From NCBI GenBank assembly GCA_041583495.1, contig JBFHFS010000010.1:42601-106600 (forward strand): a stretch of DNA of 64,000 nucleotides, read 5' to 3'. Below the pieces are notes generated by a model. The model ran no database searches. It was not told the DNA's origin and was given only the letters and a program-made list of their open reading frames with translations. The position numbers and the translations under genes were made by a program. The DNA comes from JBFHFS01 sp041583495 (GTDB lineage: Bacteria > Bacteroidota > Bacteroidia > Bacteroidales > Marinilabiliaceae). Shown piece after piece: positions 9,584-17,073 of the stretch (its first letter is position 1; every line of letters begins with the position of its first letter).

Positions 9584-11011
9584 ATGAGAGTAGCAAATAA
9601 AATAATATATGGTTTGTTAATCGGGTCCCTTATGGTATCCTGTGTAAAGGATGACGGAGAATACGATTATCTTCAACTGGAAGGAGTCGATTTTTCAAAC
9701 ATGCCCACAGAACAAAATGCAATTATTGGGACCGACCTGGTTATTAATGGGGATATTATAACTGAAATTCCGGAAAATGACCGGGCTTATGCCTGGTATA
9801 TTCCCGCGTATGCTGGTGGTAGCTGGGGCGCAGATACCCTAAGCAGGGAAAAAGATTTGAATGTAGTCACTTCCTTTGATCCTGGTTCGCAAAATCTGAT
9901 ATTTTCAGTTTATGACAAAAAGCATGATGTCAGATATAATAAAGCGATAAATTTGAATGTGGTAACTCCATTTAGTCAGGGGTGGGCTATTCTGAAAGAA
10001 AAAGATGGGGCCACCGAGTTTGATTTTATTTCCGAGATTACCGGGAATCATGTTGTAGATGTTTTTGAGAATGTTGCCAAGGTTAACCTAACAGGAACTC
10101 CTCTTAATATAGGGTTTAATTGGAGTACAACTCTTGGATGGAATCAAATGTTTGTTTGTACAAGTGAAGGAGGGGCCTATTTTGATGGGGTTGCCATGCA
10201 GTTGGATACTTATATTTTAGATCGGTTTAATTCAACCAGTGAGATTGAACTGCCATTTACAGCATTTGGAATTGATGATAAGACCGATACCTATGGCTGG
10301 CCTATTTTAGCCGGTGGAAAATTATTCACCAAAAGTGGAAGATATCTTGAAGATGGTTGGTGGGAATTTCCTGCTGATGGGGACTACTATATCACGGATA
10401 AATTTGCATCTTCGCTTGGTCAGGTCGTGTATTTTGATGAAGCACACAGACGATATATGGTGAATGCCAGGAATGGTAATTATATGGATTATTATTTATT
10501 GATTCCTGAAACCACTGCGGATCCCGAAAATGACCTTTTTGATCCTTCAGCCTTAAATATGGATTGTATATGGATGGAGACCGTACGTTCCACCTATCAG
10601 GTGGTATCCGTGCTTAAGGATGATGCAGGGAGTTACTTTCTGCAACGGTTTTCGTCATCTTATTATAAAGCGTTTGATGCTATTGCGCATATTCAGCTCG
10701 AGGCCGGTATGGTAGATGATCAATCACAATTCGTGAATGATAATGTGTACGATTTTACCTATTTCTCTCAGGGCAATAAAATTCATCGTTACAGCAGGGT
10801 GTCAGATATGATTAATCGGGACTACCTGGAAGTATCGGGTGATGTTAAGAAACTGGAAGTACATAAGGAGGGGGGCATTTTAGCTGTGGTCTATGATAGC
10901 CAAACAGGATCAACCATTGAAATCATTGATTTGTTAAATGACGCTACTGTTTTGGGAACTTACGAAATCGATTCTAAAGTGGTAGAAATCGAACACAAAT
11001 TAGATGATTAA
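9584..11011 (+). CDS. PKD-like family surface lipoprotein
   Basis: This 475-residue protein has a lipoprotein signal ending at Cys20 (GSLMVSCVKDD). A short N-terminal region with immunoglobulin-like strands (about 30-120, with YAWYIPAYAGG and DPGSQNLIFSVYDKK) resembles the PKD-like domain. A longer beta-rich part follows with GWAILKEKDGATEFDF, a signature seen in beta-propeller-like lipoproteins of SusCD loci. It probably forms part of the same outer-membrane complex. A perfect hairpin begins 21 bases after the stop, so this gene ends the operon. Exact function is unknown. Confidence 0.75.
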   Translation: MRVANKIIYGLLIGSLMVSCVKDDGEYDYLQLEGVDFSNMPTEQNAIIGTDLVINGDIITEIPENDRAYAWYIPAYAGGSWGADTLSREKDLNVVTSFDPGSQNLIFSVYDKKHDVRYNKAINLNVVTPFSQGWAILKEKDGATEFDFISEITGNHVVDVFENVAKVNLTGTPLNIGFNWSTTLGWNQMFVCTSEGGAYFDGVAMQLDTYILDRFNSTSEIELPFTAFGIDDKTDTYGWPILAGGKLFTKSGRYLEDGWWEFPADGDYYITDKFASSLGQVVYFDEAHRRYMVNARNGNYMDYYLLIPETTADPENDLFDPSALNMDCIWMETVRSTYQVVSVLKDDAGSYFLQRFSSSYYKAFDAIAHIQLEAGMVDDQSQFVNDNVYDFTYFSQGNKIHRYSRVSDMINRDYLEVSGDVKKLEVHKEGGILAVVYDSQTGSTIEIIDLLNDATVLGTYEIDSKVVEIEHKLDD

Positions 11012-11031
11012 GTGACTTTTGTTTTATGTCA

Positions 11032-11071
11032 AATCCTCCTAAGCTATATGCCTGTATGGCTTAGGAGGATT
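11032..11071. terminator. Hairpin at the end of the SusCD operon
   Basis: A perfect 13-base-pair stem (AATCCTCCTAAGC at 11032-11044, GCTTAGGAGGATT at 11059-11071) encloses a 14-base loop just after the last lipoprotein gene. There is no T-run, so it may be an mRNA 3' end stabiliser or processing site instead of a simple terminator. Confidence 0.55.
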
Positions 11072-11138
11072 GTGTGAAAAGACCACATTGGGATGTGCAG
11101 AAGGTACTCTCTGTTCAGGTGTCTTTTGCCTGATTTTT

Positions 11139-11286
11139 TATGGATTGAAAACGGGTTAATTATCCCGCAATGGCGGGAAAGGGATTATTAAAAGCGAGTT
11201 CCAACGAAAAGAAGTTCTTGCGCATACTTTCAAAATAAATCCCCTGAAGCGGAAAATACTTATAAAGAACAAATATTTATAAACAG
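11139..11286 (+). repeat. Repeat family unit A1 (degenerate) of the ATGAAACGAGCC family
   Basis: This part of the 398-base spacer between the SusCD operon and the thioredoxin-like gene resembles the second half of the units at 11287 and 42650. GGGATTATTAAAAGCGAGTTCC matches their GGATnAyTATTnGGCGAGTyCC block. The end at about 11254-11290 matches the end of the 42650 unit almost base for base, through AAAGAACAAATA and AGATGAAA. In the frame that closes at 11290 the tail reads NTYKEQIFINR, against NTFKEQIIIMR at 42650. A stop at 11189-11191 interrupts any full-length frame. The left boundary is uncertain. Confidence 0.5.
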
Positions 11287-11409
11287 ATGAAACGAGCCCC
11301 CGGAGGGTCGGGGAGAATAAGGTTCTCGCACAACCTGTCCCGCCATAGCGGGAGGAGGATGACTATTCGGCGAGTTCCATCTGGCCATTAAAAAAACAAA
11401 TTGTAACAG
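11287..11409 (+). repeat. Repeat family unit A2, ends exactly at the thioredoxin-like gene start
   Basis: The unit begins ATGAAACGAGCC and contains GAGAATAAGGTTCTC and GAGGATGACTATTCGGCGAG, all shared with the unit at 14532; an internal hairpin is also possible. It ends in AACAGATGAAA, where the ATG is the start of the next gene. The same AACAGATGAAA word lies at its left edge, so the unit looks inserted with duplication of the start-codon region. An open frame of 34 codons (11287-11391) runs through it, but coding is unproven. Confidence 0.6.
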
Positions 11410-12786
11410 ATGAAAAAAACAGTATTTAGTTTAGGATTGGCCTTATGTTTGGTGGCTTGCATAAAACAAGCTCCAGACTACGCCATTTTTACAGGTAAAA
11501 TTGACAATCTCGACATTAAAGAGGTGACCTTGACAAAAGCAGATCAGTCGTTTAGTAAGAAAATTTCGGTTGATTCAAATGGTGCTTTCACCGATACAAT
11601 CAAAGCAAATCCCGGACTGTACCTCCTTACTGCAGGTAAAAACTGGTCGAGTGTATATTTTGTCAATGGGAGTGTTGTTAACATTACAGCTGATGCCAAA
11701 GATTTCAATCGTACCCTTGATGTTTCTGGTAAAGGGGCTGAGACCACAAACTATATTATTTATAAACATAAAAAGATAGCAGAACTTAAAGGAGAGAGGA
11801 AGGCTTTTTATAAACTGGAAGAAGTTGAATTTAAAAATAAAGCGAAGGCCATTAGTACAACCCTGAGTGGGGTTCTGGATACCTTGCAAGGAGTAGACCC
11901 TGCCTTTAAAGGGTTGGAGAAACGCAGCCTTAATTACGCCTATTTACTTGAATTATCGCGCTATGCCGGTGGTTACCACAGGCAGTGGGCAAATAAAAGA
12001 GGCTACAAAGCTTCTGAGGGCTTTTTAGCTGAATTAGCTGATATTGACCTTAATAATGAGATTGACTTTCAGTTCTCAAGTGAATATAAAGAATTAGTTA
12101 ACCGGCATTATAATGCCAAAATTAGGGATTTAATTAATAAAGATTCCATTGACTATGGTCTTGTAAAGGTTATGGTATATTCCACCATCCCGAATCAAAC
12201 CATTAAGAATGAACTTATTATATCTGGCGCGGAAAACGATATTTACAACACAAGTAAATTTGAGGAATTTTATCAAATCTTTATGGGGGCTTCTACCAAC
12301 GAAGAGAACAATGCTAAAATTACTGATATTTACAACAGGCTAATAAAGGTGAGTGCCGGTCAACCATCGCCAAAATTTGTCAACTACGAGAACAATGCAG
12401 GGGGCGTGCTCTCCTTAGATGATCTCAAAGGTAAATATCTCTATATTGATGTTTGGGCAACGTGGTGCACCCCTTGTGTTGCTGAATTCCCGCACTTAAA
12501 GCGGGTGGAAAAAGAATATCACGGCAAGAATATTAATTTTCTGAGTATTTCTATGGATGCCCCTAAAGATCATGATAAATGGAAAAAAATGATTGTAGAT
12601 AAAGAGCTGGGCGGAATTCAGGTAATAGCTGACAGCTCCTTTAAATCTCAGTTTGTAGAAGATTATGAAATTAGATCCATTCCACGCTTCATTTTGATCG
12701 ACCCGGAAGGTGTAATTGTAACACAGCATGCACCACGTCCTTCAAATCCCGAAATAATCGATTTGCTTAACTCGTTAAATATTTAA
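11410..12786 (+). CDS. TlpA-like thioredoxin-domain lipoprotein
   Basis: This 458-residue protein has a lipoprotein signal with Cys17 (CLVACIKQ), an N-terminal beta-rich DUF4369-like region (about 22-120), a helical middle, and a C-terminal TlpA/ResA thioredoxin fold. The active-site Cys-Thr-Pro-Cys is at 353-356 in DVWATWCTPCVAEFP, and the cis-proline loop is SIPRFILIDPEG. It should reduce or shuffle disulfides in the periplasm. Proteins of this build often follow SusCD-DUF4843-PKD operons, so it may serve folding or reduction of the uptake system or its cargo. Its start codon lies at the right edge of the repeat unit A2. Confidence 0.85.
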   Translation: MKKTVFSLGLALCLVACIKQAPDYAIFTGKIDNLDIKEVTLTKADQSFSKKISVDSNGAFTDTIKANPGLYLLTAGKNWSSVYFVNGSVVNITADAKDFNRTLDVSGKGAETTNYIIYKHKKIAELKGERKAFYKLEEVEFKNKAKAISTTLSGVLDTLQGVDPAFKGLEKRSLNYAYLLELSRYAGGYHRQWANKRGYKASEGFLAELADIDLNNEIDFQFSSEYKELVNRHYNAKIRDLINKDSIDYGLVKVMVYSTIPNQTIKNELIISGAENDIYNTSKFEEFYQIFMGASTNEENNAKITDIYNRLIKVSAGQPSPKFVNYENNAGGVLSLDDLKGKYLYIDVWATWCTPCVAEFPHLKRVEKEYHGKNINFLSISMDAPKDHDKWKKMIVDKELGGIQVIADSSFKSQFVEDYEIRSIPRFILIDPEGVIVTQHAPRPSNPEIIDLLNSLNI

Positions 12787-12898
12787 TAACCCACCCCGCT
12801 GTTTCACAAAAGGTTGTGAACTGAAAAATACCGGGAGAGGAGATTTTTTGAGTTAAACTCTTTTATATCGAAACGTTCTGAATTCCCTGATGATAGGT

Positions 12899-12936
12899 CC
12901 ACAATTGCCTTTGCAATTGTGGATTTTCTTTTTTTT
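12899..12936 (+). terminator. Rho-independent terminator
   Basis: A 10-base-pair stem (CCACAATTGC/GCAATTGTGG) with loop CTTT is followed by a T-rich run (ATTTTCTTTTTTTT). It lies about 110 bases after the thioredoxin-like gene. Confidence 0.85.
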
Positions 12937-13236
12937 GAGTTTATTTATTGTGCCACCTGTTTAGGCTCAACATGGGCCACTTAAGGGGTGGCCGATGGCT
13001 TAAAAGGCACGGTTCGTTTTATGCCAGCCTTGAAAGGTCAGGTATAAACCACCATATCAAAAAAAATAAATTTCGAAGTGGCCAATAAATTATAACCAAG
13101 GGATTTAAACCCATTCACGGTTTTGCATTCAGCTCTAGACACAACCAGAAGAACAAAAGAACCTTTTGGGATTGACCAGTTGCTTTGGCCTTTTTTTTAT
13201 AGCTTTATGGCACACGACAATTTCAATGTATCGATC
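12937..13236 (+). other. Spacer before the serine hydrolase gene
   Basis: About 300 bases without a recognisable gene. An upstream in-frame extension of the next gene (from 13123) would add 38 residues, placing its lipoprotein signal internally, so I treat it as untranslated. No clear TAnnTTTG promoter box is seen. Confidence 0.5.
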
Positions 13237-14310
13237 ATGAATTATTTAAAAATCCATTTATTGCTATTACTTCCCGTATTTTTAGGATGTAACAGAAATG
13301 ATGAAGATGGTCAACCTCTGCCCAATGAGTCCATGTATTTTCCATCGAATACAGATTCTTCCTGGGAAACCGTATCGTTTTCCAGTCTGGGTTGGAATGA
13401 AAGTGAAGTGCAGCCGTTAAGGGATTATCTCATCGAAGAAAATACTAAATCATTTATGATTCTTGTAAATGGCAGAATTGTTATGGAGGAGTATTTTGAT
13501 GGGCACACAGCAAATTCTTCCTGGCAATGGAACAGTGCCGGCAAAACCTTGGTGGCTGCCTCAATGGGTATAGCGCAGCAGGAAGGTCTGGTGGATATTA
13601 ACAACAAAGTATCCACCTATTTGGGCACAGGCTGGACCAGCGAGCCCGTTGAGAAAGAAAATCTAATCAATTCGAAACACCTCCTGACGATGACCTCAGG
13701 AATTGATGATGCAAGTGAATTCCTGTTAAAGGCGAATCTTACCTACCTCGCCGATGCGGGAACCAGATGGTCTTATCATAATGTTTTTCAAAAATTGATG
13801 GATGTTGTCGCGGCGGCAAGCAGTCAGGATTTTGAATCTTATTTCAACTCCAGATTAAAAAACAAAATAGGCATGGAGGGCTTCTGGAAGGATGGGCTTA
13901 TTTTTAGAATATACCATAGTAACACCAGGAGTATGGCGCGATTTGGACTCCTGGCGCTTAACAAGGGATGCTGGGACGATGAGCAAATAGTTAATGAGAC
14001 ATTTTTTTGTGAAAGCATTAATACGTCACAAAACATTAATCCATCATACGGTTATTTATGGTGGTTAAATGGTAAAACCAGTTATATGTTGCCTGGTGGC
14101 CAAACCTCATACCAGGGACTTCTGGTGCCCAATGCTGCTGCTGATATGTATGCTGCGATGGGGGCAGGAGACCAACGAATTTATGTGGTTCCGGGCAAAA
14201 ATATGGTAGTTATTAGAATGGGCGATGCTTCGGACCCGGAAAACCAAGGTTTTGCACTTTCGGGATTTGACAATAACCTCTGGCAAAAAATAAATGCCTT
14301 AATAAATTAG
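13237..14310 (+). CDS. Serine hydrolase, class C beta-lactamase-like lipoprotein
   Basis: The protein has 357 residues from the ATG at 13237, chosen because it places a normal lipoprotein signal at the N-terminus (PVFLGCNRN, Cys18). The beta-lactamase/penicillin-binding fold is shown by Ser-Ala-Gly-Lys (SxxK, 100-103) and Tyr-His-Asn (YxN, 180-182). A glycine-rich LPGGQTSYQG stands where the third motif belongs. Members of this family include esterases, D-amino peptidases and penicillin-binding-like hydrolases, so antibiotic resistance should not be assumed. It is anchored in a membrane facing the periplasm or surface. It stands alone between a terminator and a repeat. Confidence 0.82.
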   Translation: MNYLKIHLLLLLPVFLGCNRNDEDGQPLPNESMYFPSNTDSSWETVSFSSLGWNESEVQPLRDYLIEENTKSFMILVNGRIVMEEYFDGHTANSSWQWNSAGKTLVAASMGIAQQEGLVDINNKVSTYLGTGWTSEPVEKENLINSKHLLTMTSGIDDASEFLLKANLTYLADAGTRWSYHNVFQKLMDVVAAASSQDFESYFNSRLKNKIGMEGFWKDGLIFRIYHSNTRSMARFGLLALNKGCWDDEQIVNETFFCESINTSQNINPSYGYLWWLNGKTSYMLPGGQTSYQGLLVPNAAADMYAAMGAGDQRIYVVPGKNMVVIRMGDASDPENQGFALSGFDNNLWQKINALIN

Positions 14311-14531
14311 AGGTCCTATTCCCGACAAGCGAAATTCATGATCTTTTTCCATCCAGGCTTCACTATCGCCAAACTCCTGGGACGATCCATTCTCCATTGA
14401 TCCGAATTGAGGGTCCAACCGGAATATGGTTAAGGCTTTTTTTTTAGTGCTTTTCGATGGGTTTAGGTTTTATTTTTGAAGGGAAAGGCTGCCGGGGATT
14501 TGGCCGTAGGTGAAACAACATTAGTAAACAG
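14311..14531 (+). other. Spacer after the serine hydrolase gene
   Basis: No gene recognised. A TATTTTTG word at 14471-14478 fits the -7 consensus on the + strand and would transcribe the following repeat unit, but no -33 match accompanies it. The low-complexity T-rich stretch near 14436 may terminate the upstream gene. Confidence 0.4.
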
Positions 14532-14667
14532 ATGAAACGAGCCCCCTAAGGGTCGGGGAGAATAAGGTTCTCACACTACTTGTGCCGTTCAGACGAAAAG
14601 AGGATGACTATTCGGCGAGTTCCCCCGAAACGAGTTCGGGGTGGCAATAAAAAACAAACCAGGACAC
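14532..14667 (+). repeat. Repeat family unit B of the ATGAAACGAGCC family
   Basis: It shares with unit A2 the opening ACAGATGAAACGAGCC, the GGTCGGGGAGAATAAGGTTC block, and GAGGATGACTATTCGGCGAG. It ends in ACACATGAAA, close to the AACAGATGAAA at its left edge. Here no gene starts at the right edge and the A2-like frame has an early TAA, so this copy looks like an untranslated insertion next to the tmRNA terminator. Confidence 0.6.
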
Positions 14668-14694
14668 ATGAAATTCTGAGAGATAATAACAAAC

Positions 14695-14734
14695 AAAAAC
14701 CCATCAAAACGATCTGTTTTGATGGGTTTTTTTT
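14695..14734. terminator. Bidirectional terminator downstream of ssrA
   Basis: A 16-base-pair stem (AAAAACCCATCAAAAC / GTTTTGATGGGTTTTT) with loop GATCT has A and T tracts on both sides, so it can stop transcription from either side. It lies 6 bases beyond the 3' end of the minus-strand tmRNA. Confidence 0.9.
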
Positions 14735-14739
14735 GTTTG

Positions 14740-15137
14740 TGGAGCTGCGGGGAATCGAACCCCGGTCCAAACAGGGAAGCCATATGCTTTCTACATGTTT
14801 ATCCGCTTCTTAATTGTCGGGTCGGGAGTGGGTAGCGGCACCCGAACCAAACCTTATCTTCTGAAATTTAATCGTCAACCCGAAGCAGGTATCAGACTAG
14901 TTTTGGTTTTCTGCACCCTCTGATCGAATAGCCCCAAAACGATGGCATCCGGAAGGTGTCTCGTCCCAACTCCTGGAGAAGGGATTAAGCGTTAACCTAC
15001 TATTATTCGGTTACGCAGCAAGAGCGTAGTTATTTTCGCCAGTTACAAGTTTGAGCCCTGGGATTTACGAGCCAGCTTCACAACGCTCGACATGCTTACA
15101 TAACACTTTACCATGCTGTCAAATCCATGTCAGCCCC
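14740..15137 (-). ncRNA. ssrA: Transfer-messenger RNA (tmRNA)
   Basis: The minus strand starts GGGGCTGACATGG and ends GGTTCGATTCCCCGCAGCTCC plus A. The first and last seven bases pair as a tRNA-like acceptor stem, and the 3' part holds a T-arm with GGTTCGATTCC. The internal reading frame at 15011-15040 encodes the degradation tag GENNYALAA followed by TAA. The resume codon would be GGC, just after TAACT. Length is about 398 bases, normal for tmRNA. CCA is not encoded (CAA follows the discriminator base), so it must be added after transcription. It rescues stalled ribosomes together with SmpB, which is not in this window. Confidence 0.95.
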
Positions 15138-15154
15138 ATGGTAACTTTACGCTA

Positions 15155-15162
15155 CAAAGATA
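15155..15162 (-). promoter_or_regulatory. -7 promoter element for ssrA (TATCTTTG)
   Basis: On the minus strand TATCTTTG matches TAnnTTTG and lies 17 bases before the mature 5' end of the tmRNA, leaving a short leader to be trimmed by RNase P. Confidence 0.65.
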
Positions 15163-15190
15163 ACAAAAAGCGTGCAAATTAGTTGTTTTG

Positions 15191-15841
15191 CTAAACGTAT
15201 TTAAGCTTTTTGATGGCTTTTTCAGGATCTTCAGCATTAAATACATAGCTGCCGGCCACCAAAACATCGGCTCCGGTCTTGTATAGCTCAGCCGCATTGC
15301 TGTCTGTGACGCCACCGTCTACCTCAATGAGTGCCGGACTCTTTTTTTGAAGAATAAGGTTTTTTAGCCGGTCTACTTTGGCATAGGTGTTTTCAATAAA
15401 GCTCTGACCGCCAAAACCAGGATTCACCGACATCAGCAGCACCAGATCCACCTCGCCCACAATGTCTTCGAGCATCGCCACCGGGGTGTGCGGATTCAGG
15501 GTGACACCGGCCTTCATCCCGGCCTTCCGAATGGCCTCCACCGTTCTGTGAAGGTGTGTGCAGGCTTCGTAATGCACATTCAACCAATCTGCACCGGCCT
15601 CTTTAAAATCGGTGATGTAGTTTTGAGGGTTTACAATCATCAGGTGTACATCCAGTGGTTTGGATGCTTTTTGACTAATGGCCTTGACGACCGGCAAACC
15701 AAAGGATATGTTGGGAACGAATTGACCGTCCATGATGTCCAGGTGAAACCAATCGGCCTCACTTTGGTTTATCAGTTCAATGTCCTTGGCTAAATTTGAG
15801 AAGTCGGCCGACAGCATGGATGGCGCAACCATTTTTTTCAT
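15191..15841 (-). CDS. rpe: Ribulose-phosphate 3-epimerase
   Basis: This 216-residue TIM-barrel enzyme interconverts ribulose 5-phosphate and xylulose 5-phosphate in the pentose phosphate pathway. Typical signatures are present: APSMLSADFSNL near the start, HLDIMDGQFVPNISFG (33-48) with the metal-binding His and Asp, DVHLMI (64-69), VNPGFGGQSF and the C-terminal IEVDGGV phosphate loop. Length matches the family. The initiator could also be the ATG three codons in. It lies between ssrA and rpoD, all on the minus strand, with its own 47-base gap to rpoD. Confidence 0.96.
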   Translation of the reverse strand: MKKMVAPSMLSADFSNLAKDIELINQSEADWFHLDIMDGQFVPNISFGLPVVKAISQKASKPLDVHLMIVNPQNYITDFKEAGADWLNVHYEACTHLHRTVEAIRKAGMKAGVTLNPHTPVAMLEDIVGEVDLVLLMSVNPGFGGQSFIENTYAKVDRLKNLILQKKSPALIEVDGGVTDSNAAELYKTGADVLVAGSYVFNAEDPEKAIKKLKYV

Positions 15842-15888
15842 GGGTAAACTGTTTGTGAATGAAATATTTGCGAAAAATCTATGGCTTT

Positions 15889-16755
15889 TTAATCGCCCAG
15901 AAAATTACGCAATATTCTGCTACGGTAGGTGTGTTTGAGCCTTTTTATGGCTTTCTCCTTGATTTGACGAACCCTTTCGCGTGTAAGATTAAACAGTTTT
16001 CCTATCTCTTCGAGAGAGTAGGGGGGCTCACCATTAAGGCCATAATAGAGTTTGATGATATCGGCTTCGCGCACGGAAAGGGTGTTTAGCGAACGATCAA
16101 TCTCTTTCCTCAGGGATTCCCCTAAAAGCTTGGCATCCGGGCTTAAGGAGTCGGAGGCCAGCAATACGTCATAAAGGGTATTTTCTTCATCCGGTCGAAG
16201 GGGAGCATCCATGGAGACATGTCGTGAGGAGACTCTTAGGGCTTCCTTAATCTCTTTGGGCGCCAGGTCAATAATCTCTGAGATCTCAATTGGTGTGGGT
16301 TCGCGCTGAAATTCCTGTTCAAGCTTGGCAAACGCATTGTTTACCTTATTAATACTGCCAATTTTGTTGAGGGGAAGTCGCACAATGCGGGATTGTTCGG
16401 CCAATGCTTGTAAAATGGATTGGCGAATCCACCATACCGCGTAGGAGATGAACTTGAAACCACGCGTTTCGTCAAATCGTTGAGCGGCCTTGATGAGCCC
16501 CAGATTGCCCTCGTTGATGAGGTCGGGCAGGCTAAGCCCCTGGTTCTGATATTGTTTGGCAACAGATACCACAAATCTCAGATTGGCATTTATGAGTGAT
16601 ATGAGGGCCTTCTCATCTCCCTTTTTTATTTTTTTTGCCAGCGATACTTCTTCTTCAGCAGATATTAGCTGAACCTTGCCTATTTCATGTAAATACTTAT
16701 CCAGGGAGGGTGCGTCTCGATTGGTAACTTGTTTTGTGATCTTAAGTTGTCTCAT
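15889..16755 (-). CDS. rpoD: Primary RNA polymerase sigma factor, short Bacteroidota type
   Basis: This 288-residue sigma-70 protein begins MRQLKITKQVTNRDAPSLDK and goes straight into region 1.2 (YLHEIGKVQLISAEEE), without region 1.1. Region 2 includes INEGNLGLIKAAQRFDETRG and FISYAVWWIRQSI. Region 3 lies about 125-200, and region 4 ends with the helix-turn-helix EEIGKLFNLTRERVRQIK. This compact form is the known housekeeping sigma factor of Bacteroidota, which recognises -33/-7 promoters such as those noted in this window. It is transcribed divergently from rho. Confidence 0.95.
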   Translation of the reverse strand: MRQLKITKQVTNRDAPSLDKYLHEIGKVQLISAEEEVSLAKKIKKGDEKALISLINANLRFVVSVAKQYQNQGLSLPDLINEGNLGLIKAAQRFDETRGFKFISYAVWWIRQSILQALAEQSRIVRLPLNKIGSINKVNNAFAKLEQEFQREPTPIEISEIIDLAPKEIKEALRVSSRHVSMDAPLRPDEENTLYDVLLASDSLSPDAKLLGESLRKEIDRSLNTLSVREADIIKLYYGLNGEPPYSLEEIGKLFNLTRERVRQIKEKAIKRLKHTYRSRILRNFLGD

Positions 16756-16861
16756 AGAAAATGGTGGTCAGAGGATTAGCTGTTGTAATATTAACAAAAA
16801 AAAACGAACACTGTTTAAATTATCTTTTAATTTTTATCTGAATGAGGTTCTGTTTTTCAAA

Positions 16862-16893
16862 TTTGCGCATTTAATCAAAATAGCTTAAATTTG
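16862..16893 (+). promoter_or_regulatory. -33/-7 promoter for rho with a long structured leader
   Basis: TTTG at 16862-16865 and TAAATTTG at 16886-16893 are 20 bases apart and match the Bacteroidota promoter pattern. Transcription from here gives a leader of about 170 bases. The leader contains a hairpin (GTTTGGC at 16911-16917 with GCCAAAC at 16927-16933) and long T-rich stretches, which could allow Rho to control its own synthesis. The rest of the 318-base rpoD-rho gap shows no gene. Confidence 0.65.
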
Positions 16894-17073
16894 CAGGGTT
16901 ATTAACCTCCGTTTGGCCATTCGTTTGCCAAACAGGCCATCTCAAATGATTTTTTCAAGCAGTATATTATTGTCATTAACAGTACTTTAATAAAATATTT
17001 TCGTCAAAAAAAATCTTTTCTTTCACTTTCATAATTTCTTCAATTTCAGTAATTATATTCGTAATTATTCAGT

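Noticed and set aside
13237..14310. Serine hydrolase as an antibiotic-resistance beta-lactamase
   Set aside because: SxxK and YxN alone define a broad family; the third motif is atypical, and it is a lipoprotein without resistance context.
14580..14813. Open frames around 14576-14813 on both strands
   Set aside because: They cross repeat unit B, the terminator and the 3' end of tmRNA, so they are not genes.
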